The position numbers were made by a program, and so were the translations under genes. From Siphonodentalium dalli (lineage: Eukaryota > Mollusca > Scaphopoda > Gadilida > Siphonodentaliidae), in assembly GCA_032622095.1 (NCBI GenBank), contig CP136066.1, forward strand, positions 103,689,319 through 103,753,318: a DNA stretch of 64,000 nucleotides. The letters run 5' to 3'. The notes beneath the pieces were generated by a model. It did not search any database and was not told the origin of the DNA. It worked only from the letters and a program-made list of their open reading frames with translations. Every line of letters begins with the position of its first letter. The first letter of the stretch is position 1. Shown here one piece after another: positions 48,291-59,200 of the stretch.

Positions 48291-48696
48291 TTACGTATCA
48301 ACTGCAGTACACTTTTTCTGCTTAAGTTTAACTTGCAGATTGATACATGTGGATGTGGATATTCAAATTTATATGGTTATTATATCATCACAACTTTATC
48401 TGAATATTGAATCATTTTAAACTCTAAACTCTTACTCATTGCCATCAACAGTATTTTCAGGATAACCCTGTCTTATTTAATCCTATTTAGTGACTTCATA
48501 CTTAATGATTATTAGGAATTTCCATGATACAAGATATATACACCATTAAATTGTCATGTGTCCTTGTTTGTCAACTTTTTGTATTTTTCTGTTTGGACCC
48601 AATAAAATAGGCTGTGCCTGAGTTTTGGGTCCAATTTCATTCACGAGTTAATGAATAAAAATGTATTTAAAAAAAAAAAAAAAAAAAAAAAAAGAG

Positions 48697-48765
48697 AGTA
48701 GATGGGCTCGAAGCGCCCAGGATGGTCGAAAAGATCGAGTGATCTTCTCGTTCACCCCAGTATTG
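48697..48765. repeat. Double-hairpin repeat, second copy
   Basis: GGGCTCGAAGCGCCCAGGAT, then GGTCGAAAAGATCGAGTGAT and CTTCTCGTTCACCC, matches 39957-40017 with few changes. It begins directly after the poly(A) of LINE copy B, so the LINE may have inserted at or into it. Confidence 0.7.
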
Positions 48766-49097
48766 ATGATGAGTACACTTAGTTCGACATGGGTCAATCT
48801 GGTGCAAAAGCTAGCCTGACACGGTTGATCATAAAAGACAAGTTCCATCTTAAAAGGTAAGTCCCAAACAATAGTCAATTAACGCTCAATGGAGTGACAC
48901 CACACAGCTTAGTGAATGTTTTTCCTGCAATCGGCCATAAGACAATATGAAGCAAGTTTGTTGTTTCAACAATATAGGACTGTCCTCCTATTAAAGATTG
49001 TAATTCTATAATCCTCACACCTACAACAATAGGCAATTAACACGCGTCTAATAATTAATACAGATGTGTCTGTTGTGTTTGTATCAATCATACATAT

Positions 49098-49125
49098 TGG
49101 ATATAAATATTTGGAACGGAACAGG
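49098..49125 (+). promoter_or_regulatory. Possible TATA box of the PHD-FLYWCH-MULE gene
   Basis: TATAAATA at 49102-49109 lies in GGATATAAATATTTGG, upstream of the target site now occupied by a short-element insertion. Without the insertion, the box would be about 45 bp from the start codon now at 50283. This is a composition-based guess; no transcript evidence is available. Confidence 0.3.
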
Positions 49126-50273
49126 GAAAATACTCATTCATTCTTGCTTCCGGCCACTCAGGGGAAGGATCGTCTGCCGAGCGCTCCGCGCTTTATCCCT
49201 TGAGTGGTTCGTGACTTTTTTTGTCAGACTTGGTTTTGGATTAGGCTTAGTCCAATGGACCGAATACCAAGCCAAGTTTGCAACGCTTTGGAGGGCTTCC
49301 AATCGGCCTATTGTGTGCGTTGGTCTATCCATGCACATAAGGGTCGGTTGGATGTGGCCTTAGAGTTCAGTGTTGAACCCTCAACCAGCAACGGTCCGGA
49401 GAAGACTAACACCAAGACCACAGCTGGGGGGGGGGGGGGGGGGCTTCACAGAAAGAGAAGAAGAAGAAAAAGAAGAAGAGTCCGGGACACCGTCGCAGGG
49501 ATGCCGAAAGAAGGGCCAGGTGGATTAAGAGTAAGGCTGAGAGACGCCCAGCTACCTCCCACTTGGTCCTCTCTGGACAGCACCCTGGACAGGACCCTCT
49601 CCCGGATGCCGCATCCACTGACCTGCCATCCCAGAGGCCGACTGAGAATATCCAGACAGCCTCTGCAGTGGATGCGGAGTCGACTGTGATAACACCCCCA
49701 CTGCATGAGCCGACTGATGTCACCCCGGCGGTTCATGCGTTGGAACAGTCTAACGCCGAGATGGGACCGGATATTCCAACACAGAGGGAGGACTCATTCA
49801 CCGTCCCTGAGACGCCGAGGTACGAGCCGGAGTCTCCAACACACAGGGAGAGAGAACCACCAGACATTGACCAACTGATACAAGATTTAAAGGACCGGAT
49901 CATCGAGGAACATCATCAAGGAACAACCCATCAATTCACAAAGGCAGAAAAAAACCTCATCTATAACCGTATCATCTACACGGAAGACGACGCCTTGGAT
50001 CTGGATACAGTTGAGATCAGAATTCACCACTCAGATACCAGCACATCTCCCTCGGATGCCTCTTCGTCAGCACCACCTCCGACGAAGAGGCACAAGAAGA
50101 AAAAGTCAAAGAAACGTTAAAGAAACAAACAATTGCTCTTATTTTTCTTTTCTTTTTTTCTTTCTGAATAAAAGCTGAAAATGAGGGGTTAGGGAAAGGG
50201 TCACTCGACCCTTTCGAAGATCCCGGGGTTAGCCCCCCAAATCACATTCCTGTGTCCTGTGGAAAATACTCAT
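49125..50273 (+). mobile_element. Short single-ORF element, copy 3, full length, 13-bp TSD
   Basis: The inserted segment 49138-50260 (1123 bp) is flanked by the exact 13-mer GGAAAATACTCAT at 49125-49137 and 50261-50273. The leader ends with the same TTTTGGATTAGGCTTA block as copy 2, 3-5 bases before the ORF start. The 3' end has AATAAA (50167) and CCCGGGGTTAGCCCCCCAAA. The 3' tail differs from the other copies (ATCACATTCCTGTGTCCTGT instead of TAA repeats). It lies 10 bp upstream of the start codon of the MULE gene, in the same orientation. Confidence 0.88.
49255..50120 (+). pseudogene. Basic, Pro/Ser-rich protein of the short element (copy 3, frameshifted)
   Basis: It starts MDRIPSQVCNALEGFQSAYC at 49255 and continues VALEFSVEPS to a run of about 18 G (49426-49443), where the frame breaks. 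In the following frame come a Lys run, KSPGHRRRDAERRARWIKSK (compare SRRRRDAARRAKW in copy 2), then a Pro/Thr/Glu-rich stretch with PTDVTPAVHA, PETPRYEPESPTHR and a probable helix IDQLIQDLKDRIIEEHHQ. It ends with KRHKKKKSKKR and a stop at 50120. The protein is much diverged from copies 1 and 2 in the linker but has the same order of parts. The G run could also be miscounted, in which case the frame might be intact. Confidence 0.7.
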
Positions 50274-50282
50274 CGAAAACAA

Positions 50283-53200
50283 ATGAACATGACCACAACG
50301 AATTATATTATACCGTGTGTCGTTTGCAATAAACATGTTGACGAGGTCGGACAGTCACTTCAGTGCGACAACTGTGACCGTTGGCAGCACCGCGAGTGCA
50401 ACACAGGTTAGTGACATTTGAATAACTTTTTGTTTTCTATTGATTTGTATGGGCGGCCATTCGGTCGGAAATTACAAGAAATAAAAGTTAATTGTGGTTT
50501 GTGAAAACAATAGCAATCTATTTCAAACCAATAGTCTCCATTTTCAAACCAATAGTCGTTCTTGGATTCAACAAGAGACAATTCCGTTTTAATAGATATA
50601 TTTTGTTAATCAATATCAATCTATTTCAAACCAATAGTCTCCATTTTCAAACCAATAGTCGTTCTTGGATTCAATAAGAGACAATTCCGTTTTAATGATA
50701 TATATTTTTTAATCAATATCAATCTATTTCAAACAAAAGTCTCCATTTTGAAACCAATGGTCGTTCTTATTCTCAATTTCTATTTGACCACCCTACCGGA
50801 GCGTTTCATATCACTATGAGAACGGTAACAAATACATATAATTGGCGTCAATCACAACATATGTACTGTGCATTATATATGCATATAAAATCGTAACAGA
50901 TATATGCATTATATATGCATTTAAAATAAATTTTAGTAGTCTTAAGTTATCTTTAAACGTGGATTTGGAATACATATATAGTAATATCTTATACGTACAT
51001 AGCTATATAGTACAATGTATATATGCCCTATTTTCATTAAAAAAAGAGCGTCGATTTCGCGTTTACTTGCAAAACATCATTTATTCCAAACTGAACAATT
51101 AAATATTAAATTATTTACGACTAATAATAGTAGTATACATTTCTCTCGTCAGGCATATCATCATTGTTGTGTGCATGCCGTCGATCCTCTATCATTCATC
51201 GAAAACGGACAGTGTGATTGGAGGGGTGGACAGTGGAACGCATTACAAAGTCCATGTGACAGAAACAGTGTTATCATCTCAAAGATGAATACTTAGATGT
51301 AATAATTATAGTACGTTATTTTCAAATTCATTATAATGGTATGTCCCAGTAATCCAAGGTCTACCCAGCGATGAAAAAACAATACTATAATACAGGAAAT
51401 ATTTCAATATTCATACCACCAGAGAATTGATCCAGTTTAAAGCCTGGTCATTTAAATCATTTTAGTAGTTATAATATAAACATGGATTTGGGAAACAAAT
51501 TTCATGGAATAGGAAAATCTGCCTGCTATGGTCGCCCAGTAACATCCCACCGGCCCTTGTATTCCGGAGGTGGGGTGGGTGATGTGATCGGGGGGGGGGG
51601 GTAGCCCCGGTTCTGGTCGAAAGAGCAGATAGACACTCTCCTTCACCATCTAAGTGGCTCGTCAGTGCATACCCATGCTATTTTTCAGGTATAACGAAGC
51701 GCCAGTATCAAAAACTCAATTCGAGAGCGCCCGATTTGCCTTTCCGCTGTTCTGATTGTCTGCGGAATCTACCGACCATCGCCAGCAACCCGATAATGAG
51801 ACCAGTTTGTGAGATACGGCCTGTGAAACAGCTAGACGCTATGTAAGTTTAAACAAAATATATGTTCCGCGTCGATATTCTATAGCACGCATAACTTAAA
51901 TGTGCTCAATACGATCAGACACTCCTAAATTACCATTTATTTGGCTTTGGGGGTAAACAGTATTTGATTCGAGTCACTGATCAGATATCGATTTTTGATT
52001 TGTTATTTCTCGAGATGTGTAATAATATGTGGGCCAGAAATACGTGGTCAAACGAAAGGTCTCGGGCAAAATTGCGGATAAAGATGGATAACTCTAAAAT
52101 CAAGTGGTAATACGGCAAAATTTCGTGATATTTTGCTGAACAAAATGTTGATAAATAACATGTTGGAAATAGTTGACAGGTTGGCATTATTTCGTTGCAA
52201 TAAACCGATTATGCAAACTAAAGCGTATTTTGAAGAAATGTTGCTACTGTTGTATCTTGATGACCGTCTGATCGGATTGAGTACCTCACCGAGAGCTTTG
52301 TGATGAATGGCAACAAGCCATATTTCCGACTATATCCCGAAAAAAATCGCATACTTCTGCTGTGGTTAATTAGTTTGGGAATTACAGTAAATCGCAAGCA
52401 ACAATGCATGGTCATTACCAAGATTTAGTTTAAACAATTCAGACTGGTCTTCCTATGAACAAAGACTCGCTGCATTTATTGTGTTGAGTTGACAGCCGTA
52501 TTAAAACTATAATAACTGGGCACAACAAAATTTATTTGCATGATAATTATCTGCTTTTTCAGCTGTGTGACTCCAAAACTCCCAAAAATCAGAAGGATCA
52601 CGACGCTACCGTCACCGGAGCGTCCACTGGAGGTACCTCGACGTTCTAAGCGAAAGCGACGTAAGCCAAGACGGCCTTTGGATACGCCCACATCAACCCC
52701 AGTAGATACCCCCACACATCAATCTTCGCCAGTCACACAAGAAGCACCCGGAACACCAGTATACTGCACAGAACCTACACCAGAAATCGACTTCATACCA
52801 TCTCGTACTTCAACACCGACCTCCCCAACAACACAAACAACACCGATGTACACTTCGACAAATTCATCCCCAACTGACGACACGCAACTGCCTTCGCCGC
52901 CAACCAGCGACCGTGCCAATTCGCCAGCCAGCGACCATGCGTTTTTGTTAGCAACCGATTCGTCTTCGCCAGCAACCGACCATTCGTCTTCGCCAGCCCC
53001 GGCCATTCGTCTTCGCCAGCCCCCGACCATTCGTCTTCGCCAGCCCCCGACCATTCGTCTTCGCCAGCCCCCGACAATTCGTCTTCGCCAGCCAACGACA
53101 ACGTGTCTTCGCCAGCCAACGACCAACAACCAACTTTCGTCGTTGTCGAAAAAGGAACGCAGAGGGGCCAACCCAAACTTTATGAGAGTTCCGGGTTTAG

Positions 53201-56200
53201 CTACACGATAAAGGTATTTTAAAATTCACAAATCTTCAATCGATATTATTCATCCCACACATACTGATTTTACAGGCCCACTTAATTTTCGAATCACCAA
53301 ATCACATTACATACAACATATTCCATGTTATATACCATTTGAAAGAGGAATCTCCAAATCATTGCGTTGTTAATTGATACAGTTGAATAAACTGGGAACA
53401 TATTGCTTTTTTCGAGGTACCAATTATTAATTTTGATTCCGAACTGTAGTATAAACTATATCATACTCAATGGGAAGTGAATAACTCAATATCTTAGTTT
53501 GAATTCTGAAGCATTCTGGGTTGAAGAGGGGGGACTCTTGGAATTAATCTCTTATCATTTGGTGGACAGTCCTAGGCCACAGCTACTTCGTGTTCTGGTG
53601 CAATATATATCTTTTTGGTTCCTCTTTCAAATGGTATATAATATGGAACGATGTTATATGGGCATTCGAAAATTAAGTGGGCCTTTATTATAACTCTATT
53701 ACTTGGGCCCAACGATACACTCTTCTATTCTCACATGCCTTCAGATCATTAGAATAAGTCTTTCATACAATACTGGTTGCTTTTGAAATTTCTTTGAGAA
53801 CATGGTCATCATTTAAACGGATATGGCTCATTCGAGCTTCCAAATTTTGTCAAAGTAATTTGGAAGTGGGTGTAAGATATGTCTACAAATACTTCATATG
53901 GTCGGATAAACACTTGCCATGTTACAGCAACTTTCCAGTTGTTTTAAATTTTTCGCACAGAAGTGAATCAAACGCTCTTTATTTTTGCCATACGAACACA
54001 GAACGTGTCGTGCAATTGGTTGTTGTTTTTTTTGGGACCCCAAAGCGTTTGTTCAAATTTGTATTTTATGACTTCAATTCGGCTTCCTGTCAAAGGTAAG
54101 TTAAATTATTTATCGAGCTATTTCTATGCCCGGGAAAAATCAAATGCGAATATTAGTTGATATATTTTGGAGCGCAAACAGCCATGTGGCTACAACTTTG
54201 GAGTTGTTACAACAGCAGGTGCATTATTAGCATTCCAGTATATCGTTAAATAATTCGGGATGTTTCAACCTTAACAAGTCAGATATTTCATGGCTTAATT
54301 CATCGAGTTATCAAATCGCAATAACATCTTTCCATGTGGGTTATTATATCTATCTATCTATCTCATATATATTTTTGAAGACCTCTGTCTGTATGTATGT
54401 TTGTTTGTTTGTTTGTCTGTCTGTCTGTCTATCATTTATACAAATCTACGATTCTCGACCGATCGGGACGAAACTTGGTACGTGTGTGTAGTTTGACCAG
54501 GCGGTGAACGTTGTCGTATTGGCGAGCCCGTGCGGCGCCCGCTTCGCGCATGCGCAGACGAGATCTCGGAAACTGGTGGAGCTATCGACTTGAAATTTGC
54601 TATGTGAATGTATCTTGCCCCGGATACGAATTTTATCGGGTCGCCGAGCCCGTGCGACACCAGCTTCGCGCATGCGCAGACGAGATCTCGGAAACGGGTG
54701 GAGCTATCGACTTGAAATTTGCTATGTGAATGTATCTTGCCCCGGATACGAATTTTATCGGGTCGCCGAGCCCGTGCGACGCCAGCTTCGCGCATGCGCA
54801 GACCAGATCTCGGAAACGGGTAGAGCTATCGACTTGAAATTTGGTTTTTGAATAGCGTCAGGCTGGGTAGAGCTATCGACTTGAAATTTTGTTTTTGAAT
54901 AGCCCGGACGAAATTTGGTTTTTGAATAGCTATCGACTTGAAATTTTGTTTTTGAATAGCCCGGACAACGTCGGGTTCATCGGCTAGTCTATACTATATA
55001 TTTTGAGACTTCGTATATGTGTGTGTGTGTACTTCATAGAATCCAAAACGCGTGTACAGATTGAGCTCAAACTTCCTATGTAAGTGTCAAATCACACTGA
55101 CACGACCGTGGTCGCGGTTTAGAAAAGCTCAGAGCACCCGTTCTCCAATCTGAAATCACCGCAAAGGCACGGCGTGGGTTAATCAAGTGATTATTTAATG
55201 AGCGTTTATTTTTGACGCATCTCTATAAAGAGCGTCTGTTTGCCATTCAACGTTATTTGCATCTGCAGAGAGATATACGGAACATACATTAAATTTAAAA
55301 AACATTTGTTTCTGACCAACCCTGCGAGCACGGATGGCGCGCTTTGTTTTTACAGTATATACTTATATACCGAAATCATCCCAGATAATCACGAATATAG
55401 CATCAGATTTCTCCCCAGATATATCGTTATAAAGCTACTGGAATCTGCCAATCTACGGGAAATTCCAGGGAATGCCGATTGAGCTCAAACTTGCTACCCA
55501 CGGGAAGTGCCATATATATGAGTGTGTCCTTTATAGACTCGAACCGATTGAGCTCAAACTTGCTAAATAAGAAAATAGCCCCCAAGCCGTAAATATCAAC
55601 AACAACGATATTGCTACCCACGGGGAGCAACGTTATTAGCATCTGCAGAATTAAGCAGAGAGAAAGTGCTTTACTATTTTTAGAACGCAACACATGTTTA
55701 CGTCGCGTTGGTGATTGAGGTTCACAACGGGGTTAATTGACTGTCCGCTCTTTGCGACGATGAGGTTCACGGCGGGGACTATTGACCAACACTCACAATT
55801 TCGTCTTTTGCATCAGATACCAACACCTCGACCGATCGGGACGAAACTTGGTACGTGAGTGTAGTTTGACCAGGTGGTCGTCGCTGTCGTATTGGCGAGC
55901 CTGTGCGACGCCCGTGCAGCGCATGCGCAGACGAGATATCGGAAACGGGTGGAGCTATCGACTTGAAATTTGGTATGTGAATGTATCTTGCGCCGGGTAC
56001 AAATTTTAACGGGTCGCCGAGTCCGTGCGACGCCCGTGCAGCGCATGCGCAGACGAGATCTCGGAAACGGGTGGAGCTATCGACTTGAAATTTGCTATGT
56101 GAATGTACCTTGCGCCGGGTACAAATTTTATCTGGTCGCCGAGTCCGTGCGACGCCAGCTTCGCGCATGCGCAGACCAGATCTCGGAAACGGGTGGAGCT

Positions 56201-59200
56201 ACCGGGTACAAATTTTTCTTATTGAAACGCGTGGAGCTAAAAATTAAAGATATATATATAAAAAAAATGTCATGTTTCGGACAAGCCGCCGGTGGCGGGC
56301 TAACCTGCTAGTCTAATATACAATACAACGTTCTTATTTACTTGGTTCTAAATTGTCATGTTTTTTTCGCCTTGTAGAAGTCAACCGAGAGTCGCGTCTT
56401 TTGGTGGTGTTCGGTCCGATCAAAAAACAAGCGTTGTCCAGCGACTGTCAGCTATACAACAGACAACACAACGTACAGGAAGGGGGTACACCAACATATC
56501 CACGAGGCCGACAGTGGTTCAATAACTGGCGCGCAAATCAAAGAAAAGGTAAATTATTTAGATCAATTTTATTTATTCACTTTCTAACGCAGCCATGATG
56601 CTCTCTCATTCAGTACACAGTCCATTCAATTCGCTCTTCTATTATATTATTTCGCCACTGCTTCAACATTGGCTTGGGCACAAACATGTTAAAAGTTGTA
56701 ATTGTTATATGAATTCAGTGTATGAGAAAGGTAGTTCAAGTATTTACCATCGAATTACGGGAATATCCAAAATAGAATATTATTTGGTTTATATTAGAGC
56801 ACAATCCGCCATGTGGCTTTAACTTTGATTAAATTAAGATACCACGTTAACCCTGGTTACCTGAATGTTTTAACCTGAAGACATCTTGACACAAATTACA
56901 TATTTCGCTAATATCGACACTAGAGCGCTGTTATTACCAAGAATTTTATTGAAATTGGCGTACAACCTCAATTTGATAGTGTAGTTTATCATGCATCATT
57001 CTATATAGGCAATAATTATAACTTATATTATAAACAATATTATTTGAATATTGTAGTTTACTAAAGGTGTAAAATTGGTGGCACTATCTTAAGTGGAAGA
57101 ACAGTAATTATATTAAATTAGAATGTGTATATTGTTGTAAATGTTGGATCCCATAATTCATATCAAAATAAATTTCTTTTTACAGGTTATTGAGCGTGGT
57201 CTTGACAACCCATTTGAGTCGGCGTCAACAATCGTCAATACGACTATCAAGGTTTGTGTATTAATTACTCGAAATAATTACACAAATCAAGTACTTGCTA
57301 TAAAATTAATATAATGCAACCTTCAACTTATATATAACAATCACATTATTGTATTGTAAAGTATATTTATATAATGCTCCCGCATCCCTTTCATTCGTGT
57401 GTATATGCCTACTATACACATGTTTCCTACATCTCGCCGATAGTTACATATTCATGGAATACATGTAAATTAATCTTGATCGAATGGAAGATCAGTTATA
57501 TTTTAAATACAAAACAATAAGTAGCATGCCTTCCTATATGTGACAAAACTATATACCATTTCTATGCCTTCAGGAATTCGACGCTGCCGACAAACCACCG
57601 GCTGCTCTGCCAAATCCACGCAACCTGGCGCGGACAACTAATCGACGTCGTCAGAAAATCCGTCCAAAAGAGCCCGGAAGGAAAGACCTGGAATTCATGG
57701 TATGTTGTCCAACTGTCCACCGGACGTATAGTTGTTATATTTTGTTATGTTTAGATTATGTGTATGATTTAAATGAGGAATTCTTAAAATAGGATAATTA
57801 TTAATTACAATATCCACACGGAAAGTAATAATACAATATAATTACCATGTCTATCGTTAGGGTTACATAAATAGACTAATTGTTAGCAAATTTGGAGGTT
57901 GTAAAATATTGTTTCATACTAGCTCAAATCTTGAAAATGCTATGCAGTCTTACATGTTTGTGTTCTGCAATGTTTAATGAATAGAATATTCTATTATCAA
58001 TAACAAGTTTGTACATATATATATAATTTGACATATACAACACATGCATTACACTAACACGTGACAGTGTTATTTACTTGCTGGGGTGGGGTGCTGTTAA
58101 CCCGGTCTACCATAATTATCTTATTTATCCCTTCTAGGTTGACGAAGGCAAAGTTCCGGCCAACTTTCTTCGGCGAGACGTGGTTACCAACGGCCGGAGA
58201 CACATAATATTCGCAACTTCGAGGCAACTAGAACTCGCCAAAGAAGCAGAAGAATGGTACATGGACGGTACATTCTGGGTTAGTGTTATAAAAACGGTTT
58301 TCTATAACAGTCATGTTATTATTTTCTTTATCCAAACATTCATTTAAAGTGATGATTCCCGGTCGAAAACAATGAAACTTTTAAATGTTAAACGCAAATT
58401 GTTCTGACTCAACAGTCAATACCAATCTCACAGAAACAACAACTGTATCAACGTAATCGAGCAATCTGTATTTAACATTAAACTTATACAATAAGTATGT
58501 CCTTTGAGTATGATCTTTCGTTGGATAGTTGTTCGAGTATCTTCTCATTTACGAAGACTCTGCGCATACCATGCGCTGCATTGAAGGCACGTGAGGCCTT
58601 TGTTGTCGAAAATATTCATATTTGTTCCAATCACCGTAAACAGAAAAAACATTAAAACGCATACATTTTCGTTCATATATACCATGACCATCGCGTAAAC
58701 AGCATGTTATCATAAAGATTTACTATATTTTACCTAAGCAAGAGCCTGATTGTGTTACAGAAGACAACACAATGCTGCTGGCTAATCACACACAAATGGC
58801 ATAAACGCTCTTTATTCGTTCCATATCAGGAATTCACCCACAAAGAACGCTCTTTATGTTTACCATCATAATATAAACAAACACCAGAAAAGTAACTTTT
58901 TATGCTTTTGTTTACATAACAATGGTAAAAAATATGACAATAACATACTGTTTATGCAATATTTCTTATTTGTATACGGACAAAGTATGTCTACATTTTG
59001 TTGTTCTTTCTGTTTGTGGCGGTTTTTGACGGGTGGAAATATTTTCACAGGATACCCACCACCAAGGCCAACCGTACCTTTAATGTTCCTCATTACAACA
59101 CTAATTTGTCAACAGTCTTGGTACTTGTGTCTGTTAATACAGACCCTTGACAATTTTGAGCGACGATTACTTATTCTACTATTTACATAGCGTTTGTTCT

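Larger units (their letters stand above)
44972..48694 (+). mobile_element. CR1-like LINE copy B, nearly complete, with poly(A)
   Basis: One reading frame runs from ATG 44972 to 48136 with only two in-frame stops, then shifts once to reach a natural stop near 48290. The 3' region contains a conserved-looking hairpin (TTTGGACCCAATAAAA ... TTTTGGGTCCAA), AATAAA, and a pure poly(A) run at 48669-48694. No target duplication was identified because the 5' boundary is unclear (probably a few hundred bases before 44972). Confidence 0.8.

Noticed and set aside
52719-53171. 150-residue minus-strand open frame rich in Trp/Arg/Gly
   Set aside because: It is the reverse of the coding minisatellite of exon 3; the plus-strand frame is supported by splice phases and the FLYWCH domain.
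54436-56311. Arg-rich open frames on both strands (for example 119, 129 and 113 residues)
   Set aside because: They follow the ~125-bp Helitron repeat unit; no domain and present on both strands.
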